Assembly (NCBI RefSeq): GCF_947496995.1
Contig: NZ_CANMFD010000002.1
Location: 372,001-436,000 of the forward strand
Direction of reading: 5' to 3'
Length of the DNA stretch: 64,000 bases
Source of the DNA: an uncultured Roseibium sp.
Lineage (GTDB): Bacteria > Pseudomonadota > Alphaproteobacteria > Rhizobiales > Stappiaceae
Shown: positions 57,007 through 64,000 of the stretch, in pieces
Layout: each line of letters opens with the position of its first letter
Position numbering within the stretch: position 1 is the stretch's first letter
The notes under the pieces: model-generated
Database searches by the model: none
What the model saw: the letters and a program-made list of their open reading frames with translations, nothing else
Told to the model about the DNA's origin: nothing
Translations under genes and position numbers: made by a program

Positions 57007-57189
57007 GACGGCCGGTCTCCTGGCTTGCGGCTCACTGCGTCCCACACCCCTTCCCGGCCATTCCGGCCAGTGGTCATCGTGCAGACGCTCACCGCTCACA
57101 GTTGCGGGGGCAGCTCCGGTTTAAGGCCGCATGGACCGCACCGGATTCCCGTTTCATCCGGATCGGGCAAAACCCTTTCCGGAACCGTC
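57007..57189 (-). ncRNA. Cobalamin (B12) riboswitch
   Basis: The minus-strand leader of cobP contains the class I cobalamin riboswitch core in order: GGAATCCGGTGCGG, GCTGCCCCCGCAACTGT, CCACTGG, GGGAAGG, and the B12 box GCCGCAAGCCAGGAGACC. Closing-stem ends GACGG (57185-57189) and CCGTC (57007-57011) can pair. It ends 48 nt before the cobP ATG, so coenzyme binding probably hides the ribosome site or terminates transcription of cobP-cobW-cobN-cobO-GNAT-yrhK-cobQ. Confidence 0.95.
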
Positions 57190-57395
57190 ATTGCCTTCCT
57201 ATCCACATATTGCAGCGGAAACAAGCAGGGTCCCGCCCGACAGACGCTTTTCCTGCGCTCGCGAAAGGCCTTCCGGCATTAGCGGACCGACGGTTTTCCA
57301 ACCCGCTCGCGCCGGTTAGCTTTCTGAAAAATATGGCTGTTTCCACATGCCGGATAAAAAAGTGAGGGCTTGATGAAAAAAACAGCGCCGGGGGC

Positions 57396-57425
57396 TTGGC
57401 AAACGGATCACGCCTTTGATATACG
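57396..57425 (+). promoter_or_regulatory. Promoter of tRNA-Asn
   Basis: TTGGCA (57396-57401) and TATACG (57420-57425) are 18 bp apart, about 45 bp before the tRNA gene. Confidence 0.55.
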
Positions 57426-57470
57426 CATCCCCATCGACGGGACGGCCTCGGCCACTCCCGTGCGTGGTGA

Positions 57471-57546
57471 TCCCCAGTAGCTCAGTTGGTAGAGCAAGCG
57501 ACTGTTAATCGCTGGGTCGCTGGTTCGAGTCCGGCCTGGGGAGCCA
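57471..57546 (+). tRNA. tRNA-Asn (GTT)
   Basis: The 76-nt cloverleaf has acceptor arms TCCCCAG and CTGGGGA, discriminator G73, encoded CCA, the T-loop GGTTCGAGTCC, and anticodon GTT at 57504-57506. It is followed by a terminator and then by a decayed gene fragment. Confidence 0.97.
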
Positions 57547-57554
57547 TACAAAAC

Positions 57555-57588
57555 AAAGCCTTAGCGAGAAATCGCCGAGGCTTTTTTT
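57555..57588 (+). terminator. Intrinsic terminator after tRNA-Asn
   Basis: AAAGCCT (57555-57561) pairs with AGGCTTT (57578-57584) around an inner GCGA-GAAA-TCGC hairpin, followed by a T-run, eight bases past the tRNA. The next 220 bases (57589-57812) are AT-richer than the surroundings and hold no recognisable gene. Confidence 0.9.
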
Positions 57589-57812
57589 GTTTGCGATGTT
57601 CAGCGATCTGGCTGGATACTTCTATTTCTTCTCCTATCATCGCAGAGACGCAGGTTTCGTTCTTCCAGTAAAGCGAAGGGCATTCGCCCTGTTTCAAATC
57701 TCGCTGACAGACAAATTACTTATTTCATTTTGGCACCGCATTCGGCTTTGTTTGCTCTCCCGATTTAACCGGGTAAAATTATCAAGAGATTCGCCTGGGC
57801 AGTTTGCCTTGA

Positions 57813-57989
57813 CCAGATGACGCCGCCGACTATTCCCGCGACGCGCTCGGATCGGCCGGGATCGGCATCAGCGGCATGGTCGCGGAACGCGTCAATTTTC
57901 AGGTGCTCACCGCCACCCCGTGGCAACGGCCGGACAATGCGGAAGATCCCGGAACACGTGTGTTCTTCAGATTGGGGCTGACTCTCTAG
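57813..57989 (+). pseudogene. C-terminal remnant of an outer-membrane barrel protein (ShlB/FhaC-like)
   Basis: A 58-codon frame, bounded upstream by a TGA and with no usable start near its beginning, encodes ...DALGSAGIGISGMVAERVNF followed by QVLTATPWQRPDNAEDPGTR and VFFRLGLTL before its stop. This looks like the last strands of a TpsB (ShlB/FhaC/HecB) or related Omp85-type barrel, where a plus-strand ...DPRVFF... pattern ends the protein. The rest of the gene is absent. It lies between tRNA-Asn and the serine hydrolase, consistent with deletion after insertion at the tRNA. Confidence 0.5.
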
Positions 57990-58084
57990 TCATCTGGAAA
58001 AACAACGATCCGGCCGAGTTACTGGTGTTCCATTTTGCGGTTCGCCGCGCTTCAGAAGCACGATTGCTGATTGAGAGGTATCGC

Positions 58085-59641
58085 ATGTCGTTTCACACGC
58101 TTACACGCCGCCGTTTCCTGGCGACCGCTTCCCTGGCCGCATTGCCGGGGTCGGTCCTGGCCCAGGAGCTACCGCCATCGAGAACTCCCGGAAACGAAGT
58201 CCAGGCCGGACAAGTCGAGAAAGCCATCGGCGCGCTGGACAAGATCGTGGAAGACATAAAGGCCCGCAGCGGTGTGCCCGGTATCGCCGTTGCCGTCGTT
58301 CATCAGGGTGAGACGGTCTATACCAAGGGCTTTGGCGACCGGGGTGGTGAAGGCAACCAGACGATTAACGCCGACACCGTTTTCCAGGTGGCCTCTTTGT
58401 CCAAGTCGGTGGGGGCCACCGTGGTTGCAAGACAGGTCTCGCGCGGCGTGGTGTCTTGGGACAGCCGGATGCGTGATCTGTTACCCTGGTTCAACCTCTC
58501 GGATCCGACGATCACCGATCTGCTGACAATCGGTGATCTCTACAGCCACCGTTCCGGTCTGCCCAGCCATGCCGGGGACGATCTTGACGATCTCGGCTTT
58601 GACCGTCAGACAATCCTCGAACGGCTGCGTCTGCAACCGTTGTCTCCCTTCCGCACCAGTTATGCCTATACGAATTTCGGTCTCACCGCAGCGGCGGAAG
58701 CGGTGGCCACTGCTTCGGGTTCCGATTGGGCCGCGCTATCCGAAGAGGCCATATTCCAGCCTCTCGGCATGACCAGGACGAGTGCCCGCTTCGATGACTT
58801 CATCGCACGCGACAACCGTGCCATTCCACATATAAAACGCGGCGACGGCTTCAAGGAAATGTACCAGCGTCAGCCCGATGCGCAGTCACCGGCAGGTGGC
58901 GTCAGCTCGACGGTGAACGACCTGGCCGAATGGATGAAGATGGTGCTGGCCGACGGAGCGGATCTCATCTCTCCGCAGGCGTTGCAGCCGGCAATCAGTC
59001 CGCAGAGCTTTTCCAGCCGCCCGCATACCCCGGACGAGCGAGGCGGTTTCTACGGCTACGGCTTCAATGTGGGGACGTCTCCGACAGGACGCGTTGTCAT
59101 CAGTCATTCCGGTGCATTTGCCCTGGGGGCAGCGACCTACTTCGCGCTCGTGCCCTCGCTCGAAGTCGGGATCGTGGTCCTGACCAACGCCACACCTGTC
59201 GGCGCGGCCGAATCCATCGGCGCTTCCTTCACTGACATGGTGCAGGTCGGCCGGGTTACCCGTGACTGGTTCTCCGGTTACGAAAGATTGTTTCAGGGTT
59301 TCCATGTGCCGATCGGCGTCACCGCCGGTGAAGCTTTCCCGACCGCCGCCGCACCTGCGCCCGAGCCGAGTTATTGCGTCGGCCGTTATGGACATCCCTA
59401 CTTCGGAACAGTCGAGGTTCGAGAGGAAAATGATGGCCTTATCCTTCTCGCAGGTCCCGCTCCCATGAAGTTGCCGCTGCTTCCCTGGGACGGTGCGACA
59501 ATGGTGTTCGATTTCGTCAGTGAAAATGCCGGAGAAGGCTCGCGCTCAATGGCGACGTTCTCAGGTGCGTCCGAGCAGGCAGACAGCTTGGAAATCGAGA
59601 TTTTCGTGCTGGACGGACCGGCCAGATTCGAGCGGTATTAA
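58085..59641 (+). CDS. Tat-exported serine hydrolase, beta-lactamase/PBP4* family
   Basis: The 518-residue protein has a twin-arginine signal (LTRRRFLATASLAALPGSVLA, cleaved near 27) and a PF00144-type catalytic domain: SxxK at Ser104-Lys107 (SLSK), Tyr195-Thr-Asn197 (YTN), and HSG in VISHSGAFALG. A C-terminal beta-rich domain follows (from about 425). It may be an esterase, peptidase or beta-lactamase-like enzyme in the periplasm. GAGAGG precedes the ATG; 55 codons open upstream are not family-like. Confidence 0.88.
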   Translation: MSFHTLTRRRFLATASLAALPGSVLAQELPPSRTPGNEVQAGQVEKAIGALDKIVEDIKARSGVPGIAVAVVHQGETVYTKGFGDRGGEGNQTINADTVFQVASLSKSVGATVVARQVSRGVVSWDSRMRDLLPWFNLSDPTITDLLTIGDLYSHRSGLPSHAGDDLDDLGFDRQTILERLRLQPLSPFRTSYAYTNFGLTAAAEAVATASGSDWAALSEEAIFQPLGMTRTSARFDDFIARDNRAIPHIKRGDGFKEMYQRQPDAQSPAGGVSSTVNDLAEWMKMVLADGADLISPQALQPAISPQSFSSRPHTPDERGGFYGYGFNVGTSPTGRVVISHSGAFALGAATYFALVPSLEVGIVVLTNATPVGAAESIGASFTDMVQVGRVTRDWFSGYERLFQGFHVPIGVTAGEAFPTAAAPAPEPSYCVGRYGHPYFGTVEVREENDGLILLAGPAPMKLPLLPWDGATMVFDFVSENAGEGSRSMATFSGASEQADSLEIEIFVLDGPARFERY

Positions 59642-59680
59642 GGGCATCCCAGGGGTTGGTCTCAAATTGCCCTGACCTTC

Positions 59681-59714
59681 GGCACTCACGGGGGCGCGAA
59701 CTCCCGTGAGTGCC
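59681..59714. repeat. Perfect 12-bp inverted repeat between convergent genes
   Basis: GGCACTCACGGG (59681-59692) and CCCGTGAGTGCC (59703-59714) form a perfect stem with a 10-nt loop, 40 nt after the serine hydrolase stop and 120 nt from the convergent GNAT gene. There is no T-run on either side, so it may stabilise 3' ends or be a dispersed palindrome; function is unproven. Confidence 0.75.
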
Positions 59715-59834
59715 ATATGTCGAAAGCTGACCGTTGCCCCGAGAATAATTTCCGGAGCAATCTGAAAAGCCTCCCGTGCCATCTGCTTCCGTAAAATTTA
59801 GCTGCTGTGAGGAGCTATCGGCGCGTGGAGACCG

Positions 59835-60281
59835 TTAAATTTTCTTGCTCATCTGGATGCAATTGCTGGCAAGGCCGACGAGTTCATTCGCATCCCAGAT
59901 TGCGCGTTCCCATCCCACCTTTTCGTAGTAGCCAACGGCTCCCGGTGCGGCATTCACACGTAGCGTCTCTACTCCATGCTTCTTTGCCTCAGCTTCAATC
60001 ATGGCATTCAGTTGTCTGCCGTGCCCGTTTCCTTGCTCGGTCGCTGCAATGGCAACCAGTCTGACGACTGCAACACTGCCCTTATAGTCGATACGGACCA
60101 CACCCACTGCCTGATCGTCCAAGTCCAGCAAATACGGTATGTTTCCTTCTTTCCGATCTTCAGGATGGTTCTCGTTATACTCAACGGAGTGGCGACCGGA
60201 CGCAAAGAGCACCGTGCGCCTGATGTCATGTAAACGAGACCAGTCTTTCTCTGATTCGACTGCGTGGAATTTGTAATTCAA
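59835..60281 (-). CDS. GNAT-family N-acetyltransferase
   Basis: The 148-residue protein has the GNAT core (VGVVRIDYKGSVAVVRLVAIAATEQGNGHGRQLNAMIE, with the acetyl-CoA loop QGNGHG) and the usual C-terminal NAAPGAVGYYEKVGWE. The substrate is unknown. It is a lone gene between the serine hydrolase and the siderophore transport operon. Confidence 0.85.
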   Translation of the reverse strand: MNYKFHAVESEKDWSRLHDIRRTVLFASGRHSVEYNENHPEDRKEGNIPYLLDLDDQAVGVVRIDYKGSVAVVRLVAIAATEQGNGHGRQLNAMIEAEAKKHGVETLRVNAAPGAVGYYEKVGWERAIWDANELVGLASNCIQMSKKI

Positions 60282-60463
60282 TTGGATGACCTTCTCTCAA
60301 CAGACAGAATTTTTTCGCGATCATGCCCCGATTTGTGCCTCGTCATGATGTTGCCGCCGGTGCTGGACCTTGTGACTGCCAGTTCCAGGGCAACAGTCTT
60401 CGAAACCGGTCAGGGGTGTTTCTGAGATGCAGGTTGGCAATTGTGTCTGGCGCTTGAGCATGT

Positions 60464-61258
60464 TCAGCCCCTGTTCTTGCCCCAGGACACGATCACCGGA
60501 CGTTCAAGGCCCTCCAGTGTCAGGATCCGGCAGGAAATACCGAAGACGCTGGAGACGGCGTCTTCGGTCAGCACGTCCTGCGTCGGGCCGCTGGCAGTTA
60601 CCGCGCCCTGCTTGAAAAGCACGACATGGTCGGCATAGCGCATGGCCATGTTGAGGTCGTGCAGCACGATGACGAAGCTGCGGTTTTCCGCCCGGCTCAA
60701 GTGTCTGATCAGATCCAGCAGTTCGAAAGCATGAGCGACATCGAGGTGATTGGTCGGCTCATCGAGGAAAATGCGCGGCGCGTTCTGCGCAAGCGTCATC
60801 GCGACCCAGGCCCGCTGCAACTGACCGCCGGAGAGTTGCGCGATGGAACGGTGCTTCAGTTCGGTCATTTCGGTGATCTGCAGCGCCTTGCCGCAGGCCG
60901 CGACATCTTCCGCCGACGGGCCGGAAAAGCGGCCGCGATGGGCGAAGCGCCCCATCATGACGAGGTCCTCCACCGTCAGATCGGATGGCGCCTGGGGCGA
61001 CTGGGAGAGCATTGCCACCTGCCGCGCAAGTTCCTTCGGCGACCAGTCCCCCAGGGCCCTGCCGGCGACGGTGATCTCGCCGCTTTCAACCTTGTGCAGG
61101 CCGCGCATGACCCGTAGCGCCGTCGACTTGCCGCTGCCGTTAGGTCCGCAGAAAGCGACGATCCTGTTGTCGGGCAGGTCGAGGGAAATACCGCCGAGCG
61201 CCGGCGTGCCGTCATAGGCCGCCGTCACGCCGCTCAGGCGCGCCATGAAATCAGGCAT
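60464..61258 (-). CDS. Siderophore ABC transporter ATPase (FecE/FhuC type)
   Basis: The 264-residue ATPase has Walker A GPNGSGKST, signature LSGGQLQR, Walker B IFLDEPTNHLD and switch His in VLHDLNMAMRYAD, the pattern of iron-chelate importers. It overlaps the preceding permease gene by 8 nt and ends the three-gene operon. Together the products would power import of ferric siderophore, heme or a corrinoid; iron is favoured by the operator-like site at 63323. Confidence 0.92.
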   Translation of the reverse strand: MPDFMARLSGVTAAYDGTPALGGISLDLPDNRIVAFCGPNGSGKSTALRVMRGLHKVESGEITVAGRALGDWSPKELARQVAMLSQSPQAPSDLTVEDLVMMGRFAHRGRFSGPSAEDVAACGKALQITEMTELKHRSIAQLSGGQLQRAWVAMTLAQNAPRIFLDEPTNHLDVAHAFELLDLIRHLSRAENRSFVIVLHDLNMAMRYADHVVLFKQGAVTASGPTQDVLTEDAVSSVFGISCRILTLEGLERPVIVSWGKNRG

Positions 61259-62273
61259 GATATCGCCGTCCTTTGATCAGCAGGTAAAGAAAGAGCGGAG
61301 CGCCGACCAGGGCCGTCAATGCGCCGGTGGGCAGTTCCAGCGGCGGCGCGATGGTGCGAGCCAGCAGATCGGCGCTCAACACGATGAGGCTGCCTGTGAG
61401 GGCGGTGGACAAGAGATAGAAGCTGCGGAACTGGCCGTGCATGACACGGGCGATATGGGGTGCGACCAGTCCGACAAAACCGATCGCCCCGACATGCGCC
61501 GTAGCAAGTGCGGTGAGCGCAACCGCCGTCGCAAGCAGGATGAATTGCGCGCGTTCAAGCGGAACGCCGGTGGTCGCAGCACTTTCAGGATCCAGCACCA
61601 GTTGCCGCAGCACCAGTCTTTGCGACGCCAGGAAGGGCGCAGCAAGGGCAAGGCCCAGAGCCATCGTGAGGACATCGTCCCAATGGGCGGCGCCGACGGA
61701 CCCTGTCAGCCATGTCAGGGCCTGGCTGGCCCTGTAGACCGGGCCGAGAATGATCAGCAGCGTCACGACCGCTTTTGCGAGTGCGGCGAGCGCTATGCCG
61801 TAAAGGATGATCTTCAACGACCTGTTGCCGCCCCTGTCCGCCAGGGCAAGAAGCATGACCAGCCCACCAAATATGCTGGCTCCCAGGATGGCTGCAAGCG
61901 GTTGCCAGTGGACGGAGACGATCAGGTTGTTTCCCTCGTCGGAAAACATCCACAGAAACACCAGGATGCCGACCGCGGCGCCATCGGATATTCCCAGAAC
62001 GGAGGGCGAAGCCATCGGGTTGCGGACAACGCGCTGCAGCAGCGCTCCGGCCAATGCCAAAGCCGCGCCGGCCAGAACCGCCAGAAGGACGCGCGGCAGC
62101 CTAAGCTTCCAGACGATGACCTCGTCCATCCGTGTACCCTGCCCCATGAGAGCACTCACCACCCGCTCCGGCGGCATGAAACTGGAGCCGATGCCTATCG
62201 CGGCGATGGTCGCCAGAACGAGCAGTCCCAGGACGGGAGCCAGTCTGACAGCTGACGGCATGACCGGAGTCAT
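61251..62273 (-). CDS. Siderophore ABC transporter permease (FecD type)
   Basis: The 340-residue FecCD-family permease has about nine to ten membrane helices and the family segment GAIGFVGLVAPHIAR (the ATPase-contact loop), plus GALLQRVVRNPMASPSVLGISDGA. It overlaps the upstream permease by four bases (ATGA) and the ATPase gene by eight. Confidence 0.93.
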   Translation of the reverse strand: MTPVMPSAVRLAPVLGLLVLATIAAIGIGSSFMPPERVVSALMGQGTRMDEVIVWKLRLPRVLLAVLAGAALALAGALLQRVVRNPMASPSVLGISDGAAVGILVFLWMFSDEGNNLIVSVHWQPLAAILGASIFGGLVMLLALADRGGNRSLKIILYGIALAALAKAVVTLLIILGPVYRASQALTWLTGSVGAAHWDDVLTMALGLALAAPFLASQRLVLRQLVLDPESAATTGVPLERAQFILLATAVALTALATAHVGAIGFVGLVAPHIARVMHGQFRSFYLLSTALTGSLIVLSADLLARTIAPPLELPTGALTALVGAPLFLYLLIKGRRYHA

Positions 62274-63310
62274 ACGGAGACCGCCTTCCTGCGCCGTAGC
62301 AGATGCACCAGCAGCGGCACGCCGACCAGGGCCAGAACCGCACTTATCGGCGCTTCACCCGGAGCGACGATGATCCGGGCGAGGATGTCGGCGACAACCG
62401 CGATCAGCGCTCCTGTCAGCATCGACAGGACAATCAGCGCCCGTGTGGAGGGAAGCGTGTCGCCCATCAGGCGGCGCGCCAGATGCGGCGCGGCCAGCCC
62501 CAGAAACAGCACCGGCCCCGACATCGCCACGGCCCCGGCAGCCAGCAAGGCCGCGAAGGCAAGCGCGGCGATGCGCACGAGAAACACATTCACACCGACC
62601 GTGCGGGCACTCGCATCGTCGAGCCGCAAGGCATCGAGAGACGAAGCGAAAAAGAAGCTCCCCGCGCATCCGGCAACGAGCAGAGGCACGCCGAGAACAA
62701 GCAGCTTCAGCGGCCGGTCGGCAAAACTACCCGACAACCAGAAGAGCAGTGTCTCAAGCGCCGTTTCGTCAATCAGCAGAAGCGTCTGGGTGAAGGAGGC
62801 GAACAGCGCCGCCACGGTTACCCCGGCAAGCAGCGTCGTTGCCGGATTGTCCGAGCCTCCCGCGGAGACAGACAGAAGGAAGACCAGCCCAGTCGTGAAC
62901 AAGGCTCCCAGCATGGCCGCTGTCCCAATACCGGCAAGCCCTGAAAATCCCAGAACCGTCGCGCCGAGCGTCACGAAAAGCGCCGCTCCCGCGTTCACGC
63001 CCAGAAGACCGGGTTCCGCGAGCGGATTGCGGGTGACCGACTGCATCAGAAGGCCGGAGAGACCCAGCGCCGCGCCTGTGCAAAGCCCGATCAGGGTTCT
63101 CGGCAGGCGCAAGGTGGTGATGATCAGGGCATCCGTCCCCTCACCTCCGGCAAGCGCGGAGATCACCGTTGCCGGGCCAAAGACTGTCAGCCCGGCATGC
63201 AGGCTCAAGACGCAGGCCAGAAACAGCATGAGGCACAATCCGCTCATAAGCCGGGTCACACGCGCTGCTCTCCTCTCCAATTGACAAACCAATGGCTTCG
63301 TCACATACAC
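62270..63310 (-). CDS. Siderophore ABC transporter permease (FecC type)
   Basis: The 346-residue FecCD-family permease has GLLMQSVTRNPLAEPGLLGVNAGA and GPVLFLGLAAPHLAR, with a hydrophobic N-terminal helix. It heads the operon and starts 46 nt from the divergent binding-protein gene. The two non-identical permeases would form a heterodimer, as in FecCD. Confidence 0.93.
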   Translation of the reverse strand: MYVTKPLVCQLERRAARVTRLMSGLCLMLFLACVLSLHAGLTVFGPATVISALAGGEGTDALIITTLRLPRTLIGLCTGAALGLSGLLMQSVTRNPLAEPGLLGVNAGAALFVTLGATVLGFSGLAGIGTAAMLGALFTTGLVFLLSVSAGGSDNPATTLLAGVTVAALFASFTQTLLLIDETALETLLFWLSGSFADRPLKLLVLGVPLLVAGCAGSFFFASSLDALRLDDASARTVGVNVFLVRIAALAFAALLAAGAVAMSGPVLFLGLAAPHLARRLMGDTLPSTRALIVLSMLTGALIAVVADILARIIVAPGEAPISAVLALVGVPLLVHLLRRRKAVSV

Positions 63311-63322
63311 ATTTCTGATAGT

Positions 63323-63337
63323 TGAGGCAAATACTCA
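63323..63337. promoter_or_regulatory. RirA (IRO)-like box between divergent iron-uptake genes
   Basis: TGA-GGCAAATAC-TCA fits the IRO-box pattern TGA-N9-TCA bound by RirA in rhizobia, with arms extended to TGAG/CTCA. It is 13 nt from the permease start and 20 nt from the binding-protein start, so one bound regulator could shut both transcripts when iron is plentiful. RirA itself is not in the window. Confidence 0.55.
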
Positions 63338-63356
63338 TATTTTTGGAGACAATCTG

Positions 63357-64000
63357 GTGAATATCCTCCGCATTTTTCTGCACATCTTTCCGCTCTGCGC
63401 GGCGCTGGTGACCGGTCCGGCCCTCGCCCGCGATATCACCGATGCCATGGGTACGGTCACGGTGCCCGATGCGCCGAAGCGCGTTGTCGTTCTGACAAAC
63501 GAAGGCACGGAAGCCCTGTTGGCCCTCGGGGTCACACCGGTCGGTGCCGCAAATTCCTGGAACGGCGACCCGTGGTGGGATCACATTTCAGAAGCAATGG
63601 AAGGCGCTGAGCCTGTCGGCAAGGAAAGCGCCGTCAATCTGGAGATGATCGCAGCTCTCGAACCGGATCTGATCCTTGCCAACAAACAGCGTCACGAAGA
63701 GATCTATCCGCAGCTGACCGCGATTGCGCCGACGGTGGTGTCCGAGCGGCTGCGCGGCAACTGGAAGGTCAATTTCCGCCTCTATGCCGAAGCTCTCGGC
63801 AAGTCCGCCGAAGGGGAAGCCGCCATCGCCGACTATGACGCTTCGGTCGTCTCGCTGCGGGAAAAACTCGGCGATGCCCTGAAGGAGAAGGTCTCCGTCA
63901 TCCGGTTTCTGGCCGGTCAGATCCGCATCTACCAGCTCGACAGTTTTTCAGGCGTGCTGTTGAAGGACATCGGTTTCGACCGGCCCGACAACCAGAATGT
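63357..64000 (+). CDS. Iron-siderophore substrate-binding protein (5' part)
   Basis: A GTG start with GGAG eight bases upstream opens a frame that runs off the window end (about 214 codons seen). The product has a signal peptide (LHIFPLCAALVTGPALA), then RDITDAMGTVTVPDAPKRVVVL, typical of FecB/FhuD-like binding proteins, followed by NLEMIAALEPDLILANK. It would capture the ferric chelate in the periplasm for the divergent FecCDE-type transporter. Confidence 0.9.
   Translation, partial: MNILRIFLHIFPLCAALVTGPALARDITDAMGTVTVPDAPKRVVVLTNEGTEALLALGVTPVGAANSWNGDPWWDHISEAMEGAEPVGKESAVNLEMIAALEPDLILANKQRHEEIYPQLTAIAPTVVSERLRGNWKVNFRLYAEALGKSAEGEAAIADYDASVVSLREKLGDALKEKVSVIRFLAGQIRIYQLDSFSGVLLKDIGFDRPDNQN

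Noticed and set aside
1-64000. CRISPR arrays, complete insertion sequences, prophage genes
   Set aside because: No regularly spaced repeats, transposase, integrase or phage structural genes were seen on either strand.

Overview
The window is a gene-dense chromosomal segment of a GC-rich alphaproteobacterium, most likely of the order Hyphomicrobiales (a marine Labrenzia/Roseibium-like lineage is my guess, not shown). The evidence is gene content and order: pcm-surE-serS-tatCBA-scpBA-nagZ-SPOR-argS-dgt; a suf operon in the order desulfurase-sufB-sufC-sufD-sufS-sufT-sufA with an Irr-type palindrome upstream; a PopZ homologue beside valS, tolC and a pcm-like gene; an ExoR-like Sel1-repeat protein; and an aerobic-type cobalt chelatase (cobN).

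Region 1 (about 0.2-18.2 kb, mostly minus strand) is the conserved housekeeping block: protein repair (pcm, surE), serS, twin-arginine export (tatABC), chromosome condensation (scpA/scpB), muropeptide recycling (nagZ), a SPOR-domain septal protein, argS and a dGTPase. It is interrupted twice: by an orphan FbpC-like ABC ATPase coupled to scpB, and by a four-gene islet at 8.97-12.44 kb (esterase, EamA transporter, TetR regulator divergent from a short-chain dehydrogenase with a visible operator).

Region 2 (18.3-28.3 kb) holds erpA, xth, a small secreted cysteine-containing protein, an ExoR-like regulator, parE, a sulfotransferase-like protein, an RhlE-type helicase, a diguanylate cyclase and tenA. 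Region 3 (28.3-36.6 kb) is the complete Suf Fe-S assembly operon with two cysteine desulfurases, and a divergent alpha/beta hydrolase.

Region 4 (36.7-44.8 kb) carries a DUF2155 secreted protein, valS, a cysteine-rich DUF1284 protein, popZ, tolC, a divergent pcm-like methyltransferase and tRNA-Cys. Region 5 (45.0-57.2 kb) is a late cobalamin cluster. cobC-cobD are on the plus strand. cobP-cobW-cobN-cobO-GNAT-yrhK-cobQ are on the minus strand behind a clear cobalamin riboswitch. The corrin-ring methyltransferase genes are not in this window.

Region 6 (57.4-64 kb) starts with tRNA-Asn, followed by a decayed C-terminal fragment of an outer-membrane barrel protein, a Tat-exported serine hydrolase and a GNAT protein. 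It ends with a FecCDE-type siderophore uptake operon divergent from a truncated binding-protein gene, with a TGA-N9-TCA (RirA/IRO-like) box between them. I saw no CRISPR array, complete insertion sequence or prophage. The least described material is the GNAT-YrhK pair inside the riboswitch-led cob operon, the orphan ATPase, and the remnant beside tRNA-Asn.
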